A stretch of DNA of 64,000 nucleotides from Amycolatopsis jejuensis (GTDB lineage: Bacteria; Actinomycetota; Actinomycetes; Mycobacteriales; Pseudonocardiaceae): contig NZ_JNYZ01000005.1 in assembly GCF_000717335.1 (NCBI RefSeq), forward strand, positions 124,001 to 188,000. The letters are read 5' to 3'. The notes under the pieces were generated by a model that was not told the DNA's origin, made no database searches, and saw nothing but the letters and a program-made list of their open reading frames with translations. This document shows, in pieces, positions 17,153 through 25,852 of the stretch. The first letter of the stretch is position 1. Each line of letters opens with the position of its first letter. The translations under genes and the position numbers were made by a program.

Positions 17153-18474
17153 TGCAATGGCCTCCCCTTGGTCTCCGGGAACCGCAGCACCGCGATGAAG
17201 CTCAGCAGCACAATGCCGATCACGAGGAACGACGGGGTCGCGGACGATCCGGTGCTGCCGACGAGCAGGGTCGCGAGAAACGGCGTGAAACCGCCGAGAA
17301 TTGCCGCGTGGATGCCGTAAGGAATCGCGACGGCGCTGTATCGCACGGTGCCGGGGAACAGTTCGGTCAGGGTCGTGGCGAGCGGGGCGAACATCAGCGC
17401 CATACCCACTGCCATCGGCATCAATGCGACGACCGCGAGCGGCCGGGAACCGGTGCTGATAATGGTGAACACGGGGTACACCAGTGCTCCGGTGAGGACG
17501 TATCCGGCAAGCAGGGTCGGCTTCCGGCCGATCCGGTCGGACAGGATCCCGGCGAGCGGCATCAGTCCGATGTAGACGACCTGGAGGCTGAGCGTGACGA
17601 GAAGCGCCTCGGTGGAGCTGTAGCCGACGCGGCTTTGCAGGAACGTTGGCAGGTACACCATCAGCACGTAGTACGCGGGTGAATTGGCGAGCGGGAACGT
17701 ACGCAGCATGTCGCGCCAGTGGTTCCGGAACGCTTCCAGCACCGGTGCCCGGCTCGTCTTGCCGGATTCCTGCAGGGCTTGGAATTCCGGAGTGTCACTG
17801 ACCTGTCGCCGGATGTAGTAACCGGGAATCGCGAGCACCGCGCCGAGCAGGAACGGAATCCGCCAGCCCCAGCTCTGCAGGTCGGGAGCAGAGATCAGCT
17901 GGGACAGCAGCACGCTCACGAGTGTGCCGAGCAGTAGCCCGATGGCGAGTGTGGCTTGCTGGAAACTGCCGAAGAATCCCCGTCGTTCCGGTGGTGCCGA
18001 TTCGGTCAGGTAGGTGACCGAACCGCCGAATTCGCCGCCGTTGGAAAGGCCCTGGCACAACCGGAGAAACACCAGCAGTACGACGGCGGTGACGCCGATG
18101 TCGTGGTACGTCGGGAGAAGCCCGATGAGACAGGTTGCGATCGCCATGAGCAGCAACGTCGCGGAGAAGGTGCGGCGTCTGCCGTACTTGTCGCCGAAGT
18201 GTCCCATGAGGAATGCGCCGACCGGGCGCATCACGAACCCCGCGCCGAACACGGCGAACGACGAGAGCAATTGCACGACCGGCGTTTGCGCCGAGAAGAA
18301 GTTCTTCCCGATGGTGGCGGCGAAATAGCCGTAGACGGCGAAGTCGTACCATTCGAGCGTCTGCCCGATCATCGCCGAGGCGACGATCTTCTTTCGGGCG
18401 GCACGGGAAATCGCGGAGCCGGGGGAGGTTCGCGCGGGGACGGCGGATGGTGCGCCTGGTTGATCGGAAGGCAT
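17149..18474 (-). CDS. MFS transporter, metabolite:H+ symporter (MHS) type
   Basis: A 441-residue 12-segment MFS carrier. It carries the MHS signatures IGQTLEWYDFAVYGYFA in the first segment, the loop GHFGDKYGRRRTF between TM2 and TM3, and RLCQGLSNGGEFGGS in TM4. Such proteins (ProP, KgtP, ShiA relatives) import organic acids or betaines with protons. The frame extends to 18546, but ATG 18474 has GAAGGAG six bases upstream and is preferred. The 96 bp before it hold an inverted repeat (18558-18576) and the 21-bp motif shared with the hpaC promoter, so this may be a second transcription start inside the long operon. Confidence 0.9.
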   Translation of the reverse strand: MPSDQPGAPSAVPARTSPGSAISRAARKKIVASAMIGQTLEWYDFAVYGYFAATIGKNFFSAQTPVVQLLSSFAVFGAGFVMRPVGAFLMGHFGDKYGRRRTFSATLLLMAIATCLIGLLPTYHDIGVTAVVLLVFLRLCQGLSNGGEFGGSVTYLTESAPPERRGFFGSFQQATLAIGLLLGTLVSVLLSQLISAPDLQSWGWRIPFLLGAVLAIPGYYIRRQVSDTPEFQALQESGKTSRAPVLEAFRNHWRDMLRTFPLANSPAYYVLMVYLPTFLQSRVGYSSTEALLVTLSLQVVYIGLMPLAGILSDRIGRKPTLLAGYVLTGALVYPVFTIISTGSRPLAVVALMPMAVGMALMFAPLATTLTELFPGTVRYSAVAIPYGIHAAILGGFTPFLATLLVGSTGSSATPSFLVIGIVLLSFIAVLRFPETKGRPLQ

Positions 18475-18548
18475 CGTCGGCTCCTTCGTCGCGCCAATGA
18501 GTCTCCCATTTCTAGGCTTCGGGACCCGTTGAGGCAAACAGATCATTT

Positions 18549-18576
18549 CAATAGAACCTATGAGATCAGCTCATAG
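18549..18576. promoter_or_regulatory. Inverted repeat and shared 21-bp motif upstream of the MHS transporter
   Basis: CTATGAG (18558-18564), 5-bp spacer, CTCATAG (18570-18576) form a perfect 7-bp inverted repeat that overlaps the stop codon of the upstream MFS gene. The 21 bases at 18549-18569 match 22381-22401 (minus strand) at 17 of 21 positions, with core ATGAGATC. There is no T-run after the repeat, so I read it as an operator rather than a terminator. A LysR or GntR-type protein would suit; the adjacent LysR at 10974 is the first candidate. Confidence 0.5.
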
Positions 18577-19887
18577 ATCGGCTTTGGCGCTCCGGACCAC
18601 GGCCGTTGCGCCGAGCTCGTCGTGCCGGGTTTCCCGGAGCAGCAGCACGCACAGCAGGCTGACCAGGCACAAGCCGGACATGTACGCCATCACCGGCCAC
18701 GAGCTGCCGGTGGCTCCGTGCAGTGCGGTGGCGACCAGCGAGGCCGGTCCGCCGCCCAGAATTGCTCCCGCTTGGTAGGCGAGCGATGACCCGGTGTAGC
18801 GGACGTTGGTGGGGAACAGCTCGGCGAACAGCGCGCTTTGCGGTGCGTAGGTCGCGGCGAGGCCGAGCGCCATGAGCCCGACGGCGACCACGATCAGGAC
18901 GGGGTTACGGGAATCGATGAGCAGGAAGTACACAGTGGACCAGACGAGCATGGCTGTCGCGCCGACCAGGTACAGCCTGCGACGGCCGTATCGGTCGGAA
19001 AGCAATGCGCACAACGGGATCATCGCGAGCCAGACGACCGCGCCGACGAGGACCGCGGCGAGCATTGATTGCCGGGAGACTTTCAGCACCGAAGTGCCGT
19101 AGCTGAGGGTGTACACCATGAACAGGTAGCCGACGGCGTTGTTGGCAATGAAGGAACCGGCGGCAATGGCCACGGTGCGCTTGTGCTTGCGCAGGATTTC
19201 CCTGATCGGGGCCCGTCCTTGCAGCTCGCCCTGCTGTCGCGAATGGACGAAGAGCGGGCTCTCCGCGACCTTGAGGCGGATGGCGAGCGCGACGACGATC
19301 AGCAGTGAACTGGCGACGAACGGGATCCGCCAGGCCCACGAGGCGAACTGCTGCGGAGAGGTGGCCGCCGTGGTGCCGAGAAAAGCGAAAGTCGCGAGAA
19401 TGAGACCCGCTGGTACGCCCATTTGCGGTGCGCTGCCATAGAGTCCGCGTTTCCGTTTCGGCGCGTGTTCCACAGCCATCAACGCGGCCCCGCCCCATTC
19501 GCCGCCGATCCCGATGCCCTGTACGAAACGCAGCAGGGTCAACAGGATCGGGGCGGCCACGCCGATGGCCGAGTAAGGCGGCAGCAGTCCGATGAGGACG
19601 GTTGCGGTACCCATCATGACCAGCGACGCGACCAGGCTGCTCTTGCGGCCCAGCCGGTCGCCGTAGTGCGCCATCACCACCCCGCCGAGTGGCCGCGCGA
19701 CGAAGCCGACCGCGAAGGTGGCGAGCGACGCGAGAACACCGGCGGTGGGGGACAGCTTGGGGAAGAACTGCGGGCCGAAAACGAGCGCCGCGGCGGAACC
19801 GTAGAGGAAGAAGTCATACCACTCGATCATCGTGCCGACGAAGCTCGACACCAGGACTCGCCGCGTTTCTCTTCGGCCCGCGGTCAT
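18571..19887 (-). CDS. MFS transporter, MHS/shikimate-transporter type
   Basis: A 438-residue second MHS carrier, a distant paralogue of the one at 17149. It has SSFVGTMIEWYDFFLYGSAAA in the first segment, MAHYGDRLGRKSSL in the TM2-TM3 loop, RFVQGIGIGGEWGGA in TM4 and SDRYGRRRLY in the TM8-TM9 loop. It should import an aromatic or other carboxylate with H+. The open frame reaches 20043; ATG 19887, overlapping the muconolactone isomerase stop, is the credible start. Two MHS carriers in one operon suggest two related substrates or import of substrate and exchange of an intermediate. Confidence 0.9.
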   Translation of the reverse strand: MTAGRRETRRVLVSSFVGTMIEWYDFFLYGSAAALVFGPQFFPKLSPTAGVLASLATFAVGFVARPLGGVVMAHYGDRLGRKSSLVASLVMMGTATVLIGLLPPYSAIGVAAPILLTLLRFVQGIGIGGEWGGAALMAVEHAPKRKRGLYGSAPQMGVPAGLILATFAFLGTTAATSPQQFASWAWRIPFVASSLLIVVALAIRLKVAESPLFVHSRQQGELQGRAPIREILRKHKRTVAIAAGSFIANNAVGYLFMVYTLSYGTSVLKVSRQSMLAAVLVGAVVWLAMIPLCALLSDRYGRRRLYLVGATAMLVWSTVYFLLIDSRNPVLIVVAVGLMALGLAATYAPQSALFAELFPTNVRYTGSSLAYQAGAILGGGPASLVATALHGATGSSWPVMAYMSGLCLVSLLCVLLLRETRHDELGATAVVRSAKADL

Positions 19888-20171
19888 GACTGGGCTTCCA
19901 CGCTGGACGGGTGCTGCGCCAGTGCGGTCACTTCGATCTGCATGAACGGGAAGAGCGGCAAGGACGACAGGATGCCGTGAAGTGCGTCGGCGTCCGGGAC
20001 CTCGAATATGCTGATATTGCTGCGTTTTCCGGCGACCCGCCACAGGTGCAGCCAGATGCCGTCGTGCTGCAGTTGCAGGGCGAGTTTCTTTTCGGCGGCG
20101 AGAAGTTCGTCGCGCCGCTGCGGGTCGAGGCCGGCGGGGAGGGCGACGTCCATCTGGACATGGAAGATCAT
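19884..20171 (-). CDS. catC: Muconolactone delta-isomerase
   Basis: A 95-residue protein whose length and sequence match muconolactone isomerase closely: MIFHVQMDVALP at the start, LHLWRVAGKRSNISIFEVPDADAL in the middle and SSLPLFPFMQIEVTALAQHPSS at the end. Known enzymes convert (+)-muconolactone to 3-oxoadipate enol-lactone in the catechol branch of the beta-ketoadipate pathway, as a cytoplasmic oligomer. The open frame continues to 20906 in the shadow of hpaB; ATG 20171 is the real start. No catA or catB is in the window, so it either serves catechol genes elsewhere or isomerises a different lactone made by the local monooxygenase. The symbol reflects family, not proven function. Confidence 0.85.
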   Translation of the reverse strand: MIFHVQMDVALPAGLDPQRRDELLAAEKKLALQLQHDGIWLHLWRVAGKRSNISIFEVPDADALHGILSSLPLFPFMQIEVTALAQHPSSVEAQS

Positions 20172-20176
20172 GGCGC

Positions 20177-21742
20177 TCACCGGCCGAACATCGAGACGTC
20201 GGCGTTGCCGATCAGATCGGGCGCGGTCCAGCCGTCCAGATCGTATTCGGCGAGGCATTGCTCGGCGAAACCCTTCATCTCCGCGGCTGCGCCGGAACGT
20301 TCGGCTGCCGTCAGCACTTCCGCGCGTACGCCTTCGTGGTTGCCGGAGTAGTTGCGTTCGTACAGTTCGTGCCGGCCACCGAATTCGGAACCGATGGAGT
20401 CCCAGATCAGTTTCATCAGCTTGACGCGTTCGACGGCGCTGTAACCATTCGAACCGCGGACGTATTTGTCGAGGTACGGGCGCAGTTCGGCGGATTCGAA
20501 ATCGCGGGCGTGCGAGGGCAGGTAAATGAGCGCGCTGCCGAGGTCCTGCATGATGATCTCGCGGATCCGCGGGTAGCCGATGGTCATGAACCAGCGGTAG
20601 GCCATGCCGTATTCGAGATGCGGCAGTACGGCGTCGCCGATCCAGGCATCGGGTTTGGCCGCCATGGCTTCGGACAGGCCCCAGAACATGTTGCGCCAAG
20701 CCAGTACTTCGCCGACCCGGGTCTGGATGCCGCGGAAGTCCTTGGTGCCGGTGACCTCGACGCCCTTCATCAGGAGCCCGGCGATGAAATCGAGTTTGAC
20801 CGCGAGCCGGGTGGTGCCGTGGAAGGTGAAGCGGTGCATGAAACCGGACTGCGGGAAGAATGTACTGGCCTTTTCCACCTCGCCGTAGATGAAGACGTTC
20901 TCCCACGGGATTTTCACCCGGTCCAGGATGAAGATGGTGTCGTTTTCATCGAACCGCGACGAAAGCGGGTAGTCGAACGGGCTGGACGTGGCCGCGGCGA
21001 CCGCGGAATAGGAATTGCGGCAGATCAGTTTCATGCCGGGCGCACCCATGGGTACGGTGCAGACGAGGGAGAATTCCTTTTCCTTGATCGGCAGGCCGTA
21101 GTGGGCGATGAAGTTGTAATGCGTGATGGCCGAGCCGGTGGCGACCACCTTCGCGCCGGAGACGATCAGGCCGTCGTCCCGCTCTTCTTCCACGTGCATG
21201 AAGACGTCGCGTACCTCGTTGTGGTCCCGGTGGCGATCGACCGGCGGATTCACGATCGCGTGGTTCCAGTAGAGGACCTTTTCCTGTGATTCGGCGTACC
21301 AGCGGCGGGCGTTGTCGCCGAATGGCTCGTAGAAGTCCGGATTTGCGCCGAGGGTACCGAGGAATGCGGCTTTGTGGTCGAGGCTGCGGCCCATCCAGCC
21401 GTACGTCATCCGTGCCCAGGCGGCAATGGCGTCGCGGTCGGCGTAAAGGTCTTCCTTGCTGCGGGGAGTACGGAAGAACGGAAAGGTGAAGCCGTCGCTG
21501 CCGGTGTCGGTGCGCGTGGTCACCAGTGCCTGCTGCTCGGGGGAATGGAGGGAATCGTAGAGCCGGGCGGCCATGCGAGCGGAATTGCGGAATGCCGGAT
21601 GGGTGGTGACGTCCTTGACTTTGTCCCCGTACAGGTACACCTCGCGGGAATCGCGGAGGCTTTCGAGGTATTCGTCGCCGGTGAGCGGCCGGGTTTTCCG
21701 TGCGGCGGACCCGGTTTCGGCGCGTTCCTGCTGAGCGGTCAT
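20177..21742 (-). CDS. 4-hydroxyphenylacetate 3-hydroxylase (HpaB)-type flavin monooxygenase, oxygenase component
   Basis: A 521-residue HpaB-family oxygenase. It uses reduced flavin from a separate reductase to hydroxylate phenols or related rings. It begins with the family pattern [33 protein letters not shown] and has [16 protein letters not shown], the [15 protein letters not shown] segment and the C-terminal [25 protein letters not shown]. It overlaps the hpaC-like gene by 4 nt, confirming a two-component system, and is followed after 5 nt by catC. A second, divergent HpaB is at 33393. Relatives act on 4-hydroxyphenylacetate, chlorophenols, p-coumarate and pyrrole-2-carboxylate, so the substrate is open. 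Confidence 0.9.
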   Translation of the reverse strand: MTAQQERAETGSAARKTRPLTGDEYLESLRDSREVYLYGDKVKDVTTHPAFRNSARMAARLYDSLHSPEQQALVTTRTDTGSDGFTFPFFRTPRSKEDLYADRDAIAAWARMTYGWMGRSLDHKAAFLGTLGANPDFYEPFGDNARRWYAESQEKVLYWNHAIVNPPVDRHRDHNEVRDVFMHVEEERDDGLIVSGAKVVATGSAITHYNFIAHYGLPIKEKEFSLVCTVPMGAPGMKLICRNSYSAVAAATSSPFDYPLSSRFDENDTIFILDRVKIPWENVFIYGEVEKASTFFPQSGFMHRFTFHGTTRLAVKLDFIAGLLMKGVEVTGTKDFRGIQTRVGEVLAWRNMFWGLSEAMAAKPDAWIGDAVLPHLEYGMAYRWFMTIGYPRIREIIMQDLGSALIYLPSHARDFESAELRPYLDKYVRGSNGYSAVERVKLMKLIWDSIGSEFGGRHELYERNYSGNHEGVRAEVLTAAERSGAAAEMKGFAEQCLAEYDLDGWTAPDLIGNADVSMFGR

Positions 21743-22284
21743 GTGCGGCTCCTCTGTGCGTCTTCGGTGGGGCTGAACCAGGAAAGCTCCGGATGATCAC
21801 CGGAAGCCAGCCACGGGATTGCTTCTTCCTTCGGACCGAGACGGCGGAATGCACCGCCGTAGAACAGCAACGGCTCCCCGGTGGTGTGGTGCAGTTCCTC
21901 GACCTTGCCGAGGAAAAGGACGTGGTCGCCACCGTCGTAATTGCGCCATGGTGAACAGGTGAGAGTGGCGACCACGCCGCACAATGCGGTGCCGTCGGGG
22001 GTCCATTCGGGTTCCCGGTCCATCGGACGACCGGCGAAATGCAAGGCGACGTCGTGCTGGGTTTCGTGCAGGACGTTCACGGTGAACGGCATTCCCGGCA
22101 GGTAGGCCGAGATGCGGGTTCTCCGGTCGAGGGAAACGAGGACGAGCGGGGGATCGAGGGAAACGGCGGTGAACGCGTTGACGGTCGCGCCGTGCCGGGT
22201 GTCTTCCCCGGCGCAGGTGATGACCGTGACGCCGGTGGCGAACCGGCCGAGACACGTACGCAGTTCCCGCGGATCGATGGACAT
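21739..22284 (-). CDS. Flavin reductase, HpaC-like component
   Basis: A 181-residue flavin reductase-like split-barrel protein: [50 protein letters not shown], then [11 protein letters not shown] and [12 protein letters not shown]. It supplies FADH2 or FMNH2 to the HpaB-like oxygenase whose gene it overlaps. The frame reaches 22368, but ATG 22284 (MSIDPREL) lies eight bases after AGGAGG and is preferred over ATG 22290, which is too close. It is the first gene of the long minus-strand operon; the motif at 22381-22401 is about 100 bp upstream. Confidence 0.9.
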   Translation of the reverse strand: MSIDPRELRTCLGRFATGVTVITCAGEDTRHGATVNAFTAVSLDPPLVLVSLDRRTRISAYLPGMPFTVNVLHETQHDVALHFAGRPMDREPEWTPDGTALCGVVATLTCSPWRNYDGGDHVLFLGKVEELHHTTGEPLLFYGGAFRRLGPKEEAIPWLASGDHPELSWFSPTEDAQRSRT

Positions 22285-22380
22285 CGGCATCGCCTCCTGT
22301 GCAAAGGACCGGCGAGAAGAAGCGGCCGTGCACGGCCCTCGGACCAGTGAAAGGGACATTCGGTGCACCGGTCAAACAGG

Positions 22381-22401
22381 CAGATCTCATGAGTTCCATT
22401 G
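22381..22401 (-). promoter_or_regulatory. Shared 21-bp motif upstream of the hpaC-hpaB-catC operon
   Basis: Read on the minus strand this is CAAT-G-GAAC-TC-ATGAGATC-T-G, which matches the sequence at 18549-18569 at 17 of 21 positions. Its core, GAACTCATGAGATC, is nearly its own reverse complement and contains the 8-bp palindrome CTCATGAG. The position about 100 bp before the hpaC start suits an activator site. Confidence 0.45.
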
Positions 22402-22429
22402 GCCTGCCTCATCGACCGGGTGGGGTGGG

Positions 22430-22894
22430 GGCCGGGAGGTTTGCCGGGCGGGGGTGGCCCGGTGCGGGGGGTTTCGTGAGGGGTGGCTGGGGGTGGCCGG
22501 TTGCGGTTTGTGAGGGTGGTTGGGTGTGCGCGGGGTGGGTTTCGTGAGGGTGGCCGGGTGTGGCCCGGCGTGGGGTTCGTCTGGGTGGCTGGGTGTGGCC
22601 GATCGGGTGTTGCGAAAGTGGCCGGGCGTGCCCGGTTCGGGGTTGGTGAGGGTGGCTGAGTGCGCCCGGATTGGGCGGACGTTCGGCGAATCGGTCGGTG
22701 CGGGTTGGGGTTGGTGAAGCGAGTCGGCCGGGGTCGGCGGGCCACCGTCCGGCCCCGGGGTGGCCGGTGCCGGGCGGTGCCCCGGGGTGGCCGGGACCGG
22801 ACGGTGGCCCGGGGTGGCCGGTGCCGGGCGGTAGCCCGGGGCGGTCGGTGCCGGGCGGTGCCCCGGGGTGGCCGGGACCGGACCGTGGCCCCGG
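22430..22894. repeat. Intergenic G-rich minisatellite (27-bp and ~35-bp units)
   Basis: The 770 bp between the hpaC start (22284) and the PLP decarboxylase stop (23055) hold no credible gene. From about 22430 to 22660 a degenerate unit of roughly 35 bp recurs (pattern GTTNGTGAGGGTGGCNGGGTG, about six times). From 22760 to 22894 a 27-bp unit GTGGCCGGTGCCGGGCGGTG plus CCCCGGG occurs five times in tandem. The reading frames across it give only repeated Pro/Arg/Thr or Gly-rich peptides. The strand is strongly purine/pyrimidine-skewed toward G on the plus strand. Confidence 0.85.
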
Positions 22895-23054
22895 GCGGGT
22901 CGGCGTCTGGCGGGGCGGGGTTGTCCGGCCCAGACCGGTCAGCTGTCGCCCGGGGCCGGTCGGCTGTCGCCCGCACCGGTCAGGGTTGGTCCGGCCCGGC
23001 CACCGGCAGGCCCGTCGATGTCCAGCAGGTCGGGCAGGCCGGGCCTGGGACCGG

Positions 23055-24476
23055 TCAGCGGCTGGCGAACGTCGCCAGCCGGTCGGCGATCAGGTCGATG
23101 TCTGCTTCCGTCGTGCGGTGGTTCGTGACGCATGCGCGGATTCCGGGTCGGCCGTTCAGCAGCGCCGGACCCAGTAGCGCAGTGCCCTCCTCGAGAAGCT
23201 GCGCCAGCAGTCGCGGGTGTTCCTCGTCGCTGCGGCCGGACACTCGTACGCATACTGCCGTGAGCGTCACCGGGTTCATCAGTTCCAACCCGGGCTCCGC
23301 GGCGACCCGTTCGCCCAGGCGCCTCGCCAGGCGGAGGCAGCGTTCGGCGGCCTCGCGGAACGTGTCGATTCCGAATGTACGCAACGCTGCCCATACCTTC
23401 AGCGCCTTGAAACTCCGCGAAAGCTGGGGGCCGTAGTCCATGAAATCGAGCATCAGATCGTCTTCGGCAATGGTCAGATACGAGGACGAGAAAGCGAATG
23501 CGGCACGCAGTTTCGTGGCGTCTTTGACCAGCAGCGCCCCGGCTTCGTATGGGGTGAAGAGCATTTTGTGCGGGTCGAGGGCAATCGAATCCGCGCGGGA
23601 CATCGGGGCGAATTGCTCTTTCGCGGAATCGGCGAGAACGAACAGCGCGCCGTACGCGCCGTCGACGTGCAGCCACAAGTCCTCTCGCTCGCACAGGTCG
23701 GCGATCGGGCCCAGGGGGTCGATCGAGCCGCTCGTGACCGTGCCCGCGGTGGCGACGACGCAGAACGGTTCGAGGCCTGCTTCGCGGTCGGCGGCGATGG
23801 CTTCGGTGAGCAGGTCGACGCGCATGCGGTACGCGTCGTCGGTGGGGATGTGGCGGACGTTCGCCAGGCCGATGCCGAGGATGGCGGCCGCTTTGTCGAC
23901 ACAGCGGTGGGCTTCCTCGGAGGTGTACAGCACCAGCGGCGGCGCGCCGGTTTGCAGGCCGCGTTCGCGGAAATACGGGCGGCGGTCGGCGAGTGCGGTG
24001 GTGATGGCGTCCTTGGTTGCGCCGGAACCGCCGTTGGTGAGAACTCCGCCAGCGGCCGGGCCGAGGTCGTAAAGCCCGGCCAGCCATTGGATCACCGACC
24101 GCTCGACGACGCTCGCCGCGGGCGAGAGCTGCCAGAAGTTGCAGTTTTGGTTGAGTACGGCGGTAATGGCGTCGGCGTAGGGCGCGATGCCATTCGGCGG
24201 ACCTTGCACGTACGCGAGGAAACGCGGGTGCGCGACAGTGGTGGAATTGGGGAGAATGCGGTCGTGGAGGTCGGCGAAAAACCCTTCCACCCCAACGCCT
24301 TCCGCGGGGAACGGCTCGGCGAGCAGCTTGGCGAGCGTGTCCCGGTCGACGTCCGGCAGGATCGGGCGGTTCGCCACGGAGTCCTCGTAGTCGTCGACGA
24401 AACGGGCCAGCAGCTCAGCGGCGCGGGCCCGGTCGGCCGCGTCGAGCACGAGGGTGCCGGGGTTCGCAGTGTCCAC
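23055..24476 (-). CDS. PLP-dependent group II (aromatic L-amino acid type) decarboxylase
   Basis: A 473-residue fold-type I PLP enzyme of the group II decarboxylase family. It has HPRFLAYVQGPPNGIAPYAD near residue 80, GVLTNGGSGATKDAI, HVDGAYGA with the PLP-binding Asp, and the Schiff-base Lys in SIALDPHKMLFTPYEAG. It should decarboxylate an amino acid, probably aromatic, to the amine, or form an aldehyde as some family members do. The start is GTG at 24476 with GGAAGG seven bases upstream. It is divergent from an Lrp-type gene across 105 bp, so Lrp control by its amino-acid substrate is a reasonable expectation. Confidence 0.88.
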   Translation of the reverse strand: MDTANPGTLVLDAADRARAAELLARFVDDYEDSVANRPILPDVDRDTLAKLLAEPFPAEGVGVEGFFADLHDRILPNSTTVAHPRFLAYVQGPPNGIAPYADAITAVLNQNCNFWQLSPAASVVERSVIQWLAGLYDLGPAAGGVLTNGGSGATKDAITTALADRRPYFRERGLQTGAPPLVLYTSEEAHRCVDKAAAILGIGLANVRHIPTDDAYRMRVDLLTEAIAADREAGLEPFCVVATAGTVTSGSIDPLGPIADLCEREDLWLHVDGAYGALFVLADSAKEQFAPMSRADSIALDPHKMLFTPYEAGALLVKDATKLRAAFAFSSSYLTIAEDDLMLDFMDYGPQLSRSFKALKVWAALRTFGIDTFREAAERCLRLARRLGERVAAEPGLELMNPVTLTAVCVRVSGRSDEEHPRLLAQLLEEGTALLGPALLNGRPGIRACVTNHRTTEADIDLIADRLATFASR

Positions 24477-24547
24477 TGTGGTGCCTTCCTGTGTCGGTGC
24501 CGGTTGTCACGGTAGTCCGGAAGGCGGGGCAGGCGATCCCAAATATT

Positions 24548-24577
24548 GCTTATTCTCCCCAAAAGATTAGCATGCTA
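24548..24577. promoter_or_regulatory. Palindrome/inverted repeat between PLP decarboxylase and lrp
   Basis: A perfect 10-bp palindrome TAGCATGCTA (24568-24577) sits just before the lrp ATG at 24582. It is also the right arm of a weaker inverted repeat, TGCTTATTCT around 24548 with AAGATTAGCA around 24563-24572. This AT-rich patch stands out in the GC-rich surroundings and is the likely Lrp operator for autoregulation and for the divergent decarboxylase. Confidence 0.45.
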
Positions 24578-24581
24578 TGCC

Positions 24582-25034
24582 ATGGACAAGACAGATCACG
24601 CAATCGTCCGCCTCCTGATGGCCAACGGGCGGCTGCCGAACAACGAGCTGGCCGACCGGGTGGGGCTGTCGCCGTCCCCGTGCCTGCGCCGCGTGCGTGC
24701 GCTGGAGGCGGCGGGAGTGATCACCGGCTACCACGCGGCGGTCGACCCGGCCGCGCTCGGCCGCGGCTTCGGGGTGCTGTTGCACGTCGAGATGGCGGAC
24801 CAGCGCAGCGAGGTCATCGAGGCGTTCGAGGAGGCCAGCCGGAACCTGGACGAGATCGTGTCGTGCCGGCGGATGTTCGGCACGCCGGACTATCTGATGC
24901 AGGTCGCGGTCTCGGACATCGCCGCGTACGAGCAGCTGTACATGACCGAGCTGACCCGCATGCCCGGCGCGGCGAGGACGAACTCGCAGTTCGCGATGAA
25001 AACGGTGAAAACCACCCCCGGTCATCAGTGGTGA
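24582..25034 (+). CDS. Lrp/AsnC-family transcriptional regulator
   Basis: A 150-residue Lrp/AsnC protein. The N-terminal HTH is MDKTDHAIVRLLMANGRLPNNELADRVGLSPSPCLRRVRALEAAGVI, and the C-terminal RAM domain ends with the usual FAMKTVKTT strand. Such regulators form octamers that sense amino acids. The frame can be opened at a TTG (24546), but ATG 24582 gives the standard family start. It is divergent from the PLP decarboxylase and convergent with the ABC transporter genes, separated from them by a strong palindromic terminator. Confidence 0.93.
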   Translation: MDKTDHAIVRLLMANGRLPNNELADRVGLSPSPCLRRVRALEAAGVITGYHAAVDPAALGRGFGVLLHVEMADQRSEVIEAFEEASRNLDEIVSCRRMFGTPDYLMQVAVSDIAAYEQLYMTELTRMPGAARTNSQFAMKTVKTTPGHQW

Positions 25035-25036
25035 GG

Positions 25037-25072
25037 GCGTCACGGCGGGAGACCGGTCTCCCGCCGTAACGC
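25037..25072. terminator. Bidirectional terminator-like perfect palindrome
   Basis: ACGGCGGGAGACC at 25042-25054 is followed directly by its exact reverse complement to 25067, a 26-bp perfect palindrome. One mismatch further out, GCGT/ACGC extends the stem to 25037-25072. It lies between the convergent lrp and ABC ATPase genes, 3 bp after the lrp stop. There is no clear T-run. Confidence 0.75.
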
Positions 25073-25078
25073 AATTCC

Positions 25079-25852
25079 TCACGAAGGCAGTAACGCCGAT
25101 AGAAAGGCCCGCGTCCGGTCGTGCTGGGGATTCTCCAGGACCTCCCGCGGCGCACCCGTTTCCACGATCCGCCCGGCGTCCATGAACACGATCCGATCAC
25201 TCACCTCCCGCGCGAACCCCATTTCGTGCGTGGCCACCAGCATGGTCATCCCGTCCGTGGCCAGCGCCTTCATCACGTTCAGCACCTCGCCGACCAGTTC
25301 CGGGTCCAGCGCACTCGTCGGCTCGTCGAAGAGCATCAGCTTCGGCCGCATCGCGAGCGCCCGCGCGATCGCGACCCGTTGCTGCTGCCCGCCACTCAGC
25401 TGAGCCGGATAGGACTTCGCCTTGTCCGCCAATCCGACCTGTTCCAGCAAGGAGCGAGCCCGCTCCTCGGCCTCCTGTTTCGGAGTGCGCGTGACCATTC
25501 GCGGGGCCAGCGTGATGTTGTCCAATACCGTCATGTGCGGAAAGAGATTGAAGCTCTGGAATACCATTCCGATATTCGACCGCTGCAGGCACACTGCCCG
25601 TTCTTTGAGCTCGTGCACTGCGGTGGGAGCGTCACGGTACCCCATCAGCTCGCCGTCCACCCTGACCTCGCCGTCGGTCAGGTCCTCCAGGTAGTTGATG
25701 CACCGCAGCAGCGTGCTCTTGCCCGAACCGGAAGGGCCGATCAGGCACAGGGTTTCGCCCTCGTACACGGTGAGGTCGACCTCGCACAGCGCCTCCAGCG
25801 AGCCGTAGTGCTTGGCGACCCCGGTGAGTTCCACCATCGGAACCGCGGTCAT
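25079..25852 (-). CDS. Polar amino-acid-type ABC transporter ATP-binding protein
   Basis: A 257-residue ABC ATPase: Walker [13 protein letters not shown] near residue 40, Q-loop [17 protein letters not shown], signature [17 protein letters not shown], Walker [15 protein letters not shown] and H-loop [11 protein letters not shown]. The FNLFPH and THEMGFA contexts are typical of GlnQ/HisP-like polar amino acid importers. It overlaps the permease gene by 4 nt. An alternative start 15 bases downstream (MVELTG) is possible. Confidence 0.92.
   Translation of the reverse strand: MTAVPMVELTGVAKHYGSLEALCEVDLTVYEGETLCLIGPSGSGKSTLLRCINYLEDLTDGEVRVDGELMGYRDAPTAVHELKERAVCLQRSNIGMVFQSFNLFPHMTVLDNITLAPRMVTRTPKQEAEERARSLLEQVGLADKAKSYPAQLSGGQQQRVAIARALAMRPKLMLFDEPTSALDPELVGEVLNVMKALATDGMTMLVATHEMGFAREVSDRIVFMDAGRIVETGAPREVLENPQHDRTRAFLSALLPS

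Noticed and set aside
18558..18576. Terminator after the second MFS gene
   Set aside because: The 7-bp inverted repeat has a weak AT-containing stem and no following T-run, and it matches the hpaC promoter motif, so an operator is more likely.
22760..22894. CRISPR-like array
   Set aside because: The repeats are contiguous with no spacers and there are no cas genes.
22077..22976. Minus-strand frame encoding PPRxTARHR repeats before hpaC
   Set aside because: Direct translation of the 27-bp minisatellite; it overlaps the hpaC gene out of frame and has no start signal.
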